Positions 25,257 through 33,746 of a stretch of 64,000 bases of DNA are shown piece by piece; the stretch's first letter is position 1; every line of letters begins with the position of its first letter. This DNA comes from Gordonibacter sp. Marseille-P4307. Its GTDB lineage: Bacteria; Actinomycetota; Coriobacteriia; Coriobacteriales; Eggerthellaceae. Location: NCBI RefSeq assembly GCF_900604965.1, contig NZ_UWPD01000001.1, positions 434,001-498,000 of the forward strand, written 5' to 3'. Below the pieces are notes generated by a model, which saw nothing but the letters and a program-made list of their open reading frames with translations, did not search any database and was not told the DNA's origin. The translations under genes and the position numbers were made by a program.

Positions 25257-27290
25257 GTGACTGGATCGATGACCGGTCGGTTGTTGAACAACCGCTACAT
25301 GATTACCGAACGAGTCGGCGTCGGCGGAATGGCCGAGGTCTACCGCGCCCAAGACAACGTGCTGGGCCGCACCGTTGCGGTTAAGGTCATGCTGTCTCAG
25401 TACGCCGAAGACGAGGTATTCACCGCGCGGTTCCGCCAGGAGGCGGCGGCGGCGGCCAACCTGCAAAGCCCCTACATCGTGAACGTGTACGATTGGGGCC
25501 AGGACAACGGCACCTACTACATCGTCATGGAGTTCGTTCGCGGCAGCGACCTGAAGAACGCCATCAACCAGCGCGGGGCCATCAACCAGCGCAAGGTTGC
25601 CGAAATCGGCTCGCAGGTTTGCCAAGCCCTTTCGGTAGCGCACGGCCTGGACATCATCCATCGCGACATCAAGCCGCAAAACATCATGGTGCAGCCCGAC
25701 GGAAACGTCAAAGTGATGGACTTCGGCATTGCGCGGGCGAAGAACTCCACCATGGCGAAAACCTCGGCCGTTCTGGGAACCGCGCACTACATCTCTCCCG
25801 AACAGGCTCAGGGCAAAGACCTCACGCCCGCAAGCGACATCTACTCGCTGGGCGTGGTGCTGTACGAATCCGTTACCGGCAAGCTGCCCTTCGACGGCCC
25901 CGATGCCGTAAGCGTGGCCATGAAGCAGGTGCAGGAGGCTCCCGTGCCTCCCAGCCAGGTGAACCCCGCCATCGATTCCGACTTCGAGGCCATCATCTTG
26001 AAGGCCATGAGCAAAAACCCGCTCGAGCGCTTCAACACGGTGCTGGAAATGCGGCGCGCCCTGAACGATTACCTGGCGGGCCGCACGGTGAACGTCGGCT
26101 CGTTCAACACCGCTCAGACGGCCGCCATGACCTCCAACCTGCCGGTGATGAACGCCGGCAACGGAGCCTACGCGGGCGCCGGTTCCACGTCGGTCATGCC
26201 CGCCTTGGCCGAGGAGGCCCACAACACCGGAACGGCGGGCGGTAGCGCGTATCTGAACTCGAACAGCAAAAAGCAGGGGCGCGGCAAAACCGTCGGCATC
26301 GTAGTGGCCGTCCTCGCAGCCATCGTGCTTATCGCCGCCGCCGTGCATTTCCTGGGAAACTCGGCAGATGGGGTTGAAGTGCCCACCGTCACCGGCTCCA
26401 CGCTCGAAGAGGCCACCGAATCCATCCAGAAATCCGGGTTCACGGTAGGATCGGTTCAGTACAGCTACGACTCTTCGGTCGAAGCGGGCAAGGTGGTTTC
26501 GCAGGATCCCAAGGGAGGATCGAAGGCGAAGGCCAAATCGAAGATCAACCTGGTGGTTTCCGAAGGAACGGAATCCGTCGAGGTTCCCGACCTTACCAAC
26601 ATGACCCCCGAAGCGGCCCAGAAGGCGCTGTCTGCGGTGGGTCTGAAGTACGTAGCCGGAGCCGCCGAGCACTCCGACCAGGTGGCGTTGGGTAAAGTGG
26701 CGCGCCAGAACCCCGAACCCGGAACCAGCGTCGCAGCCGGTTCATCGGTTACCTACTACCTGTCCGCCGGCGAGGAAACCGTCAAGATCCCCAACGTCGT
26801 GGGCATGAGCGAAAGCAAGGCCAAGGTCACGCTTGAAAACGCCGGATTCAACGTCGAGGTGGAAAAGACGTCGAACGCCAACGTCAAAGAGGGCGACGTC
26901 ATCAGCCAGACCCCGACGGCCAACAGCGGAGCCAAGGCCGGAACCACCGTGCTGATCACCGTCAGCGCCGGAGCCAACAGCTACACCGTGAAGGTAACGG
27001 CGGGCGAGGGCGGCAGCGCCTGGGCCGAACCCGATACCGTAAGCGAAGGAGGTAGCGTCACCATTCGCTACCAGGCTAAACCGGGATACAAGGTTTCTCA
27101 GGCTACAGGCGCATCGGGAACGGATTTCAAGGCCACCAGCGCCACCGAGGGCAGCTTCACCGTGAACAACGTGACCCAGAACCTTAGCATCTCCGTCACG
27201 TTCGTGCCCGACTCAAGCGGAAGCGCCAACGGCGGCGGAAGCGGGCAGGCCAACAACGGTGGCAACACAGGTGGCGGAACAGCTCACTAG
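25257..27290 (+). CDS. PASTA-domain Ser/Thr kinase (PknB/Stk type) with extra C-terminal domain
   Basis: A 677-aa receptor kinase controlling cell-wall growth. The kinase domain (about 10-275) has GVGGMAEVYRA, VAVKVM, IIHRDIKPQN and MDFGIARA. One membrane helix lies at about 343-366. Three PASTA domains follow (about 370-438, 439-505, 506-573), which bind muropeptides or lipid II. After them comes an unusual domain (about 574-658, SYTVKVTAGEGGSAWAEPDT) resembling a bacterial repeat (InlB B-repeat-like) domain and a Gly/Asn-rich tail. The GTG start at 25257 has AAAGGAG upstream. Only one kinase is present, with no PknA. Confidence 0.94.
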   Translation: MTGSMTGRLLNNRYMITERVGVGGMAEVYRAQDNVLGRTVAVKVMLSQYAEDEVFTARFRQEAAAAANLQSPYIVNVYDWGQDNGTYYIVMEFVRGSDLKNAINQRGAINQRKVAEIGSQVCQALSVAHGLDIIHRDIKPQNIMVQPDGNVKVMDFGIARAKNSTMAKTSAVLGTAHYISPEQAQGKDLTPASDIYSLGVVLYESVTGKLPFDGPDAVSVAMKQVQEAPVPPSQVNPAIDSDFEAIILKAMSKNPLERFNTVLEMRRALNDYLAGRTVNVGSFNTAQTAAMTSNLPVMNAGNGAYAGAGSTSVMPALAEEAHNTGTAGGSAYLNSNSKKQGRGKTVGIVVAVLAAIVLIAAAVHFLGNSADGVEVPTVTGSTLEEATESIQKSGFTVGSVQYSYDSSVEAGKVVSQDPKGGSKAKAKSKINLVVSEGTESVEVPDLTNMTPEAAQKALSAVGLKYVAGAAEHSDQVALGKVARQNPEPGTSVAAGSSVTYYLSAGEETVKIPNVVGMSESKAKVTLENAGFNVEVEKTSNANVKEGDVISQTPTANSGAKAGTTVLITVSAGANSYTVKVTAGEGGSAWAEPDTVSEGGSVTIRYQAKPGYKVSQATGASGTDFKATSATEGSFTVNNVTQNLSISVTFVPDSSGSANGGGSGQANNGGNTGGGTAH

Positions 27291-27320
27291 GCGCTTGTCG
27301 TCTGCTACAATGTTCAGCAC

Positions 27321-27396
27321 GCCCTCGTAGCTCAGGGGACAGAGCACCGCTCTCCTAAAGCGGGTGTCGGCCGTTCGAATCGGCCCGGGGGCGCCA
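27321..27396 (+). tRNA. tRNA-Arg (CCT)
   Basis: A complete cloverleaf with acceptor GCCCTCG/CGGGGGC, anticodon loop CTCCTAA (anticodon CCT), T-loop TTCGAAT and encoded CCA (27394-27396). TACAAT at 27306-27311 is a possible -10, only 10 bases from the tRNA. Confidence 0.95.
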
Positions 27397-27564
27397 TCGA
27401 AACCATCGGGCCACACGTCGAACAGATTTGCGGTCCGTTTCGTTTCCCGACAAAGCCAAGGTCTGGCATCATTCTCGGCGAAGGGGAAACCGCAGGATCG
27501 GATTGCGGTCCAGGCTCGGGAATACGGCCCGCCCACCCCGAGAAAAAGCGAGAAAGGACGCCGG

Positions 27565-28620
27565 GTGTCCCAGCCGGTTCTCACAGCCAACCAGAACAAG
27601 ATGCTCGTTGATGGTTACGAGGTCTTTTCGCAGGCGTTCCCAGCTGAAACGACCGAGCTGAGCCGATTCTCCTACAAGCATTTCGGCAACCCCGACCTCC
27701 TCGAAACGCCCGCCACCTTCGCCTACGAAAACGGGCGGGCGGTGGCAATGCAGTGGTACCAGGGCGTGCCCATCTCGTATGCGGGAGACGTCATCATGGC
27801 GGCCATGACCGCCGATACCGCCGCTGTGAACGAAGGCCAGGGCTTCCCCTTCCTCAGATGCTTCCTCGAAGGAAACAAGAAGATGAAAGAGCTGGGAATC
27901 CCCTTCCGCATGGGCAATCCCGACGCCGAATCCTTCCCCGTCGTCACCAAACTCGGCGATACCGTCATAGAAAGCTTCAACCAGGTGTATATCACTCGGG
28001 ACGAGCTTGGCGAACGAGCCCCCTTCTCGGGCCTGGGCGGCGCCATCGGGCTGCGACGCCCAGGCCCACTCGAGCGCATCAACCGCCTTTCGAAACGGGC
28101 GAAGGGCCTCGCCTTCTCCGAATACGACGCCTGCCCGTTTTCCGATGCGGATTACCGCCGCATCAACGCGGAGAGCCTTTTCTCGCTGAAGCGCGGCGAC
28201 ACCTATTACCGATGGCGCATCGACGAACAGCCGGGGAAGTCGTTTCGCTACCTCGTAGCCCGAAAGAACGGAGAGCTCGCCGGCTTTTTCGTCATATGGC
28301 CGCGCGAAGACGGCTGGACCGAGCTTATGGACTGGGGCCTGTACCTCGATGAAGCGGAAAACCAGGCCCTGTTCGCAGCGCTTCTATCGCGCTGCATAAC
28401 CTGGGGTTCGAGCTTCTTCGCCTCGTTCCTCAGCGAAAGCCGCGACGAGATGCGCTACTTCAGAAACGTAGGGATACACCCCTATGCCCCTCAAGGATCC
28501 TCCGTTATCGACCACATAACGATCGCCCTTTTATACGAAGCTTTTGACAAGCGCGTCTTGAATGGATCGGACTGGAAGATACGCAAGTCCGACCTGGACT
28601 TCTCCCTCAACAGACTGTAA
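27565..28620 (+). CDS. GNAT-like acyltransferase, first gene of the aminoacylation-type cassette
   Basis: A 351-aa soluble protein. The first half resembles a GNAT domain: a conserved pattern QGFPFLRCFLEGNKKMKELG then PFRMGNPDAESFPVVTKLG matches the helix and strand of GNATs that act on sugar or carrier-bound substrates. The second half is a further alpha/beta domain with acidic and aromatic content, perhaps a second, degenerate acyltransferase fold. The GTG at 27565 has AAAGGA at a good distance. There is no membrane segment. It precedes the adenylation gene by 16 bases, suggesting one operon. Confidence 0.65.
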   Translation: MSQPVLTANQNKMLVDGYEVFSQAFPAETTELSRFSYKHFGNPDLLETPATFAYENGRAVAMQWYQGVPISYAGDVIMAAMTADTAAVNEGQGFPFLRCFLEGNKKMKELGIPFRMGNPDAESFPVVTKLGDTVIESFNQVYITRDELGERAPFSGLGGAIGLRRPGPLERINRLSKRAKGLAFSEYDACPFSDADYRRINAESLFSLKRGDTYYRWRIDEQPGKSFRYLVARKNGELAGFFVIWPREDGWTELMDWGLYLDEAENQALFAALLSRCITWGSSFFASFLSESRDEMRYFRNVGIHPYAPQGSSVIDHITIALLYEAFDKRVLNGSDWKIRKSDLDFSLNRL

Positions 28621-28636
28621 GAAACGAGGCCGGCCG

Positions 28637-30145
28637 ATGGATGTAACTGTAGTCGATCTTTTCAAGGAGTCGCTTCGCTCGAACCCAGATGGAATCCTGT
28701 TCTCAGACGAACGCAGATCGCTCACCTATCTCGATGCGGACGAGTCCACAGCAAGAATCGCACGGGCGGTTGTCTCGCGCGGCCTGTCGAAAAAACCAGT
28801 GGTGATCTTCCTCGAAAAGACGGTCGAATGCCTCGAGGCGTTCATCGGCGTGGTTCGCAGCGGAAACTTCTATTCGCCCACCGACGTCACCATGCCTGCA
28901 AGCAGAATCGAATCTATCTTCGCCACGCTCGATCCTGCGCTCGTCATCACGAACGACCAGCTTCGGGACCGCCTGGATGCAACAGGGTACGACGGCGACG
29001 TCCTCAACCTGTCCGAACTCGAATCCGAATCCCTGGCTGGCCCGAGCGAACTCGATCGGGCCGAAGGCTCCATCATCAGCACCGATCTTTTGTATGTGCT
29101 GTTCACCTCGGGCTCGACCGGTATTCCGAAAGGAGTCGCCATATCCCACGGCTCGGTGGTGGACTACGTTAACTGGACCACCTCGACTTTCGGCTTCGAC
29201 GCCGACACCGTCCTGGGAAACCAGGCACCGTTCTACTTCGACAACTCAGTATTCGACATCTATTCCGCCATCCGCTGCGCAGGCGCGGCGCATATCATCC
29301 CGCCGTCGCTGTTCTCATACCCCGCACCCCTGTTCGAGCATATGAAGGATCGGGGGGTGAACGCGATCTACTGGGTTCCGTCGGCTCTCGTGCACATTGC
29401 GAACCTTAAGGGACTGGAGGGAACCGACCTCCCCGACTTGGAAACGATCCTGTTCGCAGGCGAAGTCATGCCGAACAAGCAGCTCAATCAGTGGCGGCGG
29501 GCCTGCCCCGAAACGCTCTTCGCGAACCTGTACGGCCCGACCGAGATAACGGTCACCTGCACGCTGTTCGTCGTGGACCGAGCCTTCGAAGACGACGACC
29601 CCCTCCCGCTGGGAGCGGTGCGCCGCAATGCGGAGATCCTCCTGCTCGATGAAAACGACTGCCTGATCACCAAGCCGAACAAGATCGGGGAACTGTGCGT
29701 TAAAGGGATCTGCCTCGCCCGCGGGTACTACGGAGCCCCCGAGAAAACCGCAGAGGCCTTCACCCAGAACCCCTGCAACCCCCACGTACCCGACACCATC
29801 TACCGCACCGGGGACCTGGCTTATTACAACGAACTGGGCGAGCTGGTCTTCTCATCCCGAAAAGACTTCCAGATCAAGCTGGGAGGCCGAAGGATAGAGC
29901 TGGGCGAGATCGAAACCGCCGCTTCAGCCGTCCCCGGTGTCGAGCGATGCTGCTGCCTGTTCAACGCCCCGGAAAGCAAGATCGTGCTGTTCTCAAGCGG
30001 TTCATGCGACAAGGCGTCCCTGAGAAACGGCCTGCGCGACAAGCTGCCGCGATACATGATTCCCGCCTCCATCGTGATCATCGACAGCCTTCCCTTGAAT
30101 GCGAACGGTAAAATCGACCGCACGAAACTGAAGGAGATGCTTTGA
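28637..30145 (+). CDS. stand-alone amino-acid adenylation enzyme (DltA/NRPS A-domain type)
   Basis: A 502-aa enzyme of the AMP-binding superfamily, predicted to activate an amino acid as aminoacyl-AMP and load it on the carrier protein two genes downstream. Core motifs are complete: LFTSGSTGIPKGV (A3), FDNSVFDIY with the Asp that binds the substrate amino group (A4), NLYGPTEITVTCT (A5), YRTGDLA (A7), KDFQIKLGGRRIELGEIE (A8) and LPLNANGKIDR with the catalytic Lys (A10). It has no carrier or condensation domain attached. D-alanine activation as in DltA is possible, but no dltB or dltD gene is nearby. Confidence 0.88.
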   Translation: MDVTVVDLFKESLRSNPDGILFSDERRSLTYLDADESTARIARAVVSRGLSKKPVVIFLEKTVECLEAFIGVVRSGNFYSPTDVTMPASRIESIFATLDPALVITNDQLRDRLDATGYDGDVLNLSELESESLAGPSELDRAEGSIISTDLLYVLFTSGSTGIPKGVAISHGSVVDYVNWTTSTFGFDADTVLGNQAPFYFDNSVFDIYSAIRCAGAAHIIPPSLFSYPAPLFEHMKDRGVNAIYWVPSALVHIANLKGLEGTDLPDLETILFAGEVMPNKQLNQWRRACPETLFANLYGPTEITVTCTLFVVDRAFEDDDPLPLGAVRRNAEILLLDENDCLITKPNKIGELCVKGICLARGYYGAPEKTAEAFTQNPCNPHVPDTIYRTGDLAYYNELGELVFSSRKDFQIKLGGRRIELGEIETAASAVPGVERCCCLFNAPESKIVLFSSGSCDKASLRNGLRDKLPRYMIPASIVIIDSLPLNANGKIDRTKLKEML

Positions 30146-31053
30146 TGGCCGGCGTCGCGGGCAAAAACCCTTCCCCGGTAGCCTCGCTTCAAGACTTTTT
30201 CGAGATCATGCGGGCTTTTAAGGAAAGTGCCGCAAGCGGCGTCCACGGAAACTGCTACCTTATGCCGAACAAAGTCGAGTCGCTTGTCAGCGAAGGGGCC
30301 CTGAGCTTCGCTGCCGGCGAAACCACCTTGGCATTCTTCGAGCGCCGCGACGGGTTCATCCAGGTCCACTTCCTGCGGAAAGAGGCGGCCAACAGCGAGG
30401 CGTCGGACAAGGCGGCCCTCGACATGCTCGCCGAGCCCCGAGAAGAGCTCCTGATGGCCGAGATCCCCTTCTCTGCAAAGTCCGCAGGTGAAGATATCCC
30501 CGGCGGTGCACGCGCATCGATCGATTTCCTCGAACGATGCGGTTTCTCGACCGCCCGCATCAGCCGACGGCTCTCGCTGCGACCCACCGTGTGCGACAGC
30601 CAACCCGGTGCGCCCGAAAACGGCCGCGGCCTTGATGCCCCGGCGTCCATCGAGATCGCAAGCGTTTCTGATGCGGCATCTATAAGCCGAATGCTCGAAA
30701 AGGGCTTCGATCCGTTCTGCGATTACATCCCAACCGATCGAGAACTGCGCGACACCCTCTCGTCAGGCAGGGTTTACTGCATACGAGACGCCTCAGAAAG
30801 CCCCGTCGCCTTCCTACATTGGAGCCGGTCGGGGGCTGCCAGCGAACTCAAGCACCTCTACGTCGAGGACGGCGCGCGCGGCCGCGGATACGCCCGCATG
30901 CTGGTCCGCCGCTATCTCGAGAATCTACCTCTCAACGTGAAAACCTGCTTCCTCTGGGTAAACGATGCGAACGAACCTGCATTGGCCTTGTACGATGGTC
31001 TTGGTTACCGGTTCGATGGCCGAAGGGCCGTCGAGTTGACGAAAGGGATATAG
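30145..31053 (+). CDS. GNAT family N-acetyltransferase with extra N-terminal domain
   Basis: A 302-aa protein. The C-terminal part (about 165-302) is a clear GNAT domain with the acyl-CoA or acyl-carrier pyrophosphate loop DGARGRGYARML and the following NDANEPALALYDGLGYRFDG. The N-terminal 150 residues are unlike any family I recognise and may be a second, degenerate GNAT fold, as seen in tandem GNAT transferases such as mycothiol synthase. Its ATG overlaps the adenylation gene stop (TGATG), and its stop touches the carrier protein start, so these genes are translationally coupled. Confidence 0.82.
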   Translation: MAGVAGKNPSPVASLQDFFEIMRAFKESAASGVHGNCYLMPNKVESLVSEGALSFAAGETTLAFFERRDGFIQVHFLRKEAANSEASDKAALDMLAEPREELLMAEIPFSAKSAGEDIPGGARASIDFLERCGFSTARISRRLSLRPTVCDSQPGAPENGRGLDAPASIEIASVSDAASISRMLEKGFDPFCDYIPTDRELRDTLSSGRVYCIRDASESPVAFLHWSRSGAASELKHLYVEDGARGRGYARMLVRRYLENLPLNVKTCFLWVNDANEPALALYDGLGYRFDGRRAVELTKGI

Positions 31054-31290
31054 ATGGAAGTTTCAGCCGAACAGATTAAGCAAATAGTCGAAAACGTCAA
31101 TCCCTCAGCCCTGAACAGCGACGGCCTTATCGAAGAAGGAGCTCTGGATTCCCTCGACATCGTCACGCTCGTAGCCGATTTCGAGGAGGCCTTCGGCATT
31201 TCGATCGACGTTTGCTACATCACGCCCGAAAACTTCAGCAGCATCGATGCGATGGCTGCATTCCTTAGGAAGGCGCAAAGTGAGGGCTAG
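31054..31290 (+). CDS. acyl/aminoacyl carrier protein
   Basis: A 78-aa carrier of the ACP/PCP fold. The phosphopantetheine attachment Ser is in EEGALDSLDIVTLV (Ser about residue 33). The protein is acidic, as expected. It starts the base after the GNAT stop and its end overlaps the deacetylase start. Together with the stand-alone adenylation enzyme this resembles the DltA/DltC and AlmE/AlmF pairs, which move an amino acid on to cell-surface molecules. It is not the fatty-acid ACP, as no fab gene is near. Confidence 0.9.
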   Translation: MEVSAEQIKQIVENVNPSALNSDGLIEEGALDSLDIVTLVADFEEAFGISIDVCYITPENFSSIDAMAAFLRKAQSEG

Positions 31291-32074
31291 CGAACCGAAG
31301 CCGATGGTGTTCTTCGTCCCCCATCAAGACGACGAGTACCTGACGTTCGGTCTGGCCATTCTCAGAGCCTCGCAAACCCACGACGTACATGTGGTGCTGT
31401 GCACCGATGGCAGCCTGGACGACACGCGCAACCAACTGGGAAGCGGAAAACGCTGCTACCTTCCCGAATTGGGAAAAGGACGGCGCATCCATTTCGGCAG
31501 GCATCGCTACGATATCTCGGTACAGGAATTCATCGGGATCAGAGACGAGGAATTCCGCACGGGATGCGAGCTTTTGGGAGTACGTCCGAACAATGTCCAT
31601 ATCGCCCCGAATCGTGCCGTCGACGGCAGTCTCTCGCCTGATTTGGCAAGCGAGATCATCCGCGACTACCTGTCCACGCTACCCGAGGCCGTCGTCTGCA
31701 CCGAGGTTCCCATCGACTGCCCGCTGTACGACCCGAACGCCCCCGGCTACAGCGACGTGTACCATGCGGATCACCATGCGCTCGGAAACGGGGCACGCAT
31801 GCTTTTCGAGAGCGGGCAGATAACCGAGCTTGTCTACTACGCCGATCCGTATTACCTGCAGCTTTTCAAGGACGCTGCTCCGCATATCGATTTCAAGGCA
31901 CTTGTGCCCAACCAAACGGAGCTCGGAGCGCTGCGCAAAGCTGCGAAGGCCTATCGGCGCTGGCGACCTTCCCGCCGGCAGTTCGCAGTTGCCTGGCACA
32001 GCGCATCCCCTCTATTTCCGCAGATAACCGGCGATTGGAACAACTACTTTTACCAAGTAAAACCTACCAAGTAG
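31280..32074 (+). CDS. PIG-L family deacetylase
   Basis: A 264-aa zinc deacetylase of the PIG-L/LmbE family, which removes N-acetyl groups from GlcNAc-containing substrates. The metal-binding motif is VPHQDDEYLTF (His-x-Asp-Asp), with HVVLCTDGS and the second His motif YHADHHALG. The GTG at 31280 follows AGGAAGG and overlaps the carrier gene by 11 bases; ATG 31304 is an alternative but leaves the motif almost at the terminus. It ends the cassette and is followed by a terminator. In this setting it may expose the amine that receives the carrier-bound acyl group. Confidence 0.9.
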   Translation: MRASEPKPMVFFVPHQDDEYLTFGLAILRASQTHDVHVVLCTDGSLDDTRNQLGSGKRCYLPELGKGRRIHFGRHRYDISVQEFIGIRDEEFRTGCELLGVRPNNVHIAPNRAVDGSLSPDLASEIIRDYLSTLPEAVVCTEVPIDCPLYDPNAPGYSDVYHADHHALGNGARMLFESGQITELVYYADPYYLQLFKDAAPHIDFKALVPNQTELGALRKAAKAYRRWRPSRRQFAVAWHSASPLFPQITGDWNNYFYQVKPTK

Positions 32075-32088
32075 CACTTGAAAATCAA

Positions 32089-32112
32089 AACCACCCCTCA
32101 AAGGGGTGGTTT
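32089..32112 (+). terminator. terminator of the aminoacylation-type cassette
   Basis: AACCACCCC pairs with GGGGTGGTT around a short loop and is followed by TTGCTCTT. A second hairpin (GGCCAGCG/CGCTGGCC, 32141-32164) lies just downstream. The remaining gap to 32326 shows no gene. Confidence 0.85.
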
Positions 32113-32326
32113 GCTCTTAGGGTATAACCCAAAGGATGCCGGCCAGCGCCTAAAGACGCTGGCCTTCACCCTGTTCGGGCCCTATTACCATTGACCTGTG
32201 GCCGCCGGCCAAACCAGCGCGCCGGGGCGACGGACCAGCTCTTCTTGCAACCTTTCGACGAGAAGGGATCTTCGCACTCCCTAACGCTCAGCTTATCCAG
32301 GGCGATGTCCGCCGCCCCCTACTCAA

Positions 32327-33307
32327 CTATTTCTCAACCCCCAAAGTCAATCCCGACCCGCTTACCAAGGGATAGTAGGCCCAGCTTATGCCACACGAAA
32401 CAAGAGTCCAGTACTGACCACTTTTCCCTGAAAACTTCTCGAGTCGAACTCCTTGTCCATTTTCCAGACCAATCGGGGTAAGGCACAATCCTTCATACCC
32501 TTTCGGATGAATAGAAACGACACTGTCCGGATATTCAGGGTAGCTAATCTTTTTTAGAACCCAGGATTCTTTTTCAGATCCCGCCGGGCTAATCCGAACC
32601 GCAGCCCCATCTTCCACCGACTTGTAAGACAATCTCTTTCCAGGTTCACAAATCGGTTGGATCACAGCGGAGGACATGTCCTTCGACAACAGGCACCATT
32701 TCTGAGAAGCGATGAGGCCCGGACGATAAATCCTGACGGACTCCAGACCGGAGTCTGAGCCCGGGTTAACACCATCCGCCTTGCCATTGTAGTGAAGAAT
32801 TCCGTCCCAGGGAAAATTATAATAGCCTCTAATCACCGATTCCTTACCGGTCTGGTCGCCTGTTTTTCCACCAGTGATCTGGCCGTTTTCATTGATAAGA
32901 AATTCGCTGAGCATATCGGGAGATGAACTCTGACACATAGCCGTATGGCTCGCTTCATTCAGGTAAATATCCCCTTTTTGCGCCACGAAACTCATAGGCT
33001 TCCATTCAAAAAGCCCGGTTTTGATGAACGCCTGCTTCATGTTTCCCGTATAGGTTGGACCTCCAACCCCAAGCTTTCCAAGCGCCCCTGCATAGGCAGT
33101 ACCCTCGAGAGCCAGCTGCCAGCATTCAATAACCGAACTCGAGCAATCTCGATCGCCTTGCTGGACTTTATAGCACTTTCCATCAACCCACACGTCACAG
33201 GCCCCTTCTCCATCACCCCAACGGCCAGAGCCCTGCGTATAGCCATGCCAGTCATGCTCACACAGATGTTTATGGCACTCAGCAGCCACTTTCGCACAAT
33301 TTGTCAT
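32327..33307 (-). CDS. phage-type endolysin: NlpC/P60-like hydrolase with ricin-type lectin domain
   Basis: A 326-aa peptidoglycan hydrolase. The N-terminal domain (about 1-165) has a Cys-containing motif GDRDCSSSVIECWQLAL and the His motif NEASHTAMC, typical of NlpC/P60-like phage amidohydrolases (HGYTQGSGRWGDG at the start is characteristic). The C-terminal part (about 200-326) resembles a ricin-B beta-trefoil, with GLCLTPIGLENGQGVRLEKF and a QYW box, and probably binds cell-wall sugar. No signal peptide is present, so release needs the holin. The ATG overlaps the holin stop in an ATGA arrangement. Codon usage and GC content are lower than in neighbouring genes. Confidence 0.88.
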   Translation of the reverse strand: MTNCAKVAAECHKHLCEHDWHGYTQGSGRWGDGEGACDVWVDGKCYKVQQGDRDCSSSVIECWQLALEGTAYAGALGKLGVGGPTYTGNMKQAFIKTGLFEWKPMSFVAQKGDIYLNEASHTAMCQSSSPDMLSEFLINENGQITGGKTGDQTGKESVIRGYYNFPWDGILHYNGKADGVNPGSDSGLESVRIYRPGLIASQKWCLLSKDMSSAVIQPICEPGKRLSYKSVEDGAAVRISPAGSEKESWVLKKISYPEYPDSVVSIHPKGYEGLCLTPIGLENGQGVRLEKFSGKSGQYWTLVSCGISWAYYPLVSGSGLTLGVEK

Positions 33308-33600
33308 CGTTCAATCCCTTCATCGCCAAATCCGTCCGTCCTAGGATCACTAATCACTCCAAGACAGACTAAAACTGATAAAACCGCATTAACCGCATCG
33401 ATTACTTCGGGAAAACCCGTAACTTCAACCAACCTAAACCCGAAAAGAGACATTGCTGCCTGGATTAAGAGCAGAGATGCAGAAATTGCAGTGCTCCAAA
33501 ACGCCTTGTTTCTTAACCTAGGCCCCCAATCGATCCCCGCCCAATTGTTACCCTCCCTACCCTTGGGGTGTAATTTGAACACTATCTTCAATTTCCGCAT
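33304..33600 (-). CDS. phage holin (phi LC3 type)
   Basis: A 98-aa membrane protein. It has NWAGIDWGPRLRNKAFW at the N-terminus, the usual start of LC3-type holins, and two hydrophobic segments (about 33-53 and 63-83). It opens the membrane so that the endolysin can reach the wall. It has a perfect Shine-Dalgarno (AGGAGGTGAATA before ATG). It is the first gene of the two-gene lysis operon. Confidence 0.88.
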   Translation of the reverse strand: MRKLKIVFKLHPKGREGNNWAGIDWGPRLRNKAFWSTAISASLLLIQAAMSLFGFRLVEVTGFPEVIDAVNAVLSVLVCLGVISDPRTDGFGDEGIER

Positions 33601-33681
33601 TATTCACCTCCTAAGTAAATTAATTCCACTTTAAGCGCTATACAGTGGATTTATTGGCATTATCCTAGGATATTATCTGAA

Positions 33682-33725
33682 ACAGTAAATAAATTCTTGT
33701 TTAATGTCAAGAATTTATTTACTAA
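33682..33725. promoter_or_regulatory. 16-bp inverted-repeat operator with divergent promoters
   Basis: AGTAAATAAATTCTTG (33684-33699) is repeated exactly in inverse at 33708-33723 with an 8-base centre. On the minus strand TTGACA (33710-33705) is followed after 17 bases by TACTGT; on the plus strand TTGTTT (33697-33702) is followed after 17 bases by TACTAA. Both -35 boxes start in an arm and each -10 ends in one, so a protein bound here would block both the lysis operon and the repressor gene. Confidence 0.7.
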
Positions 33726-33746
33726 AATACGGAAAGGAGGTTATAC

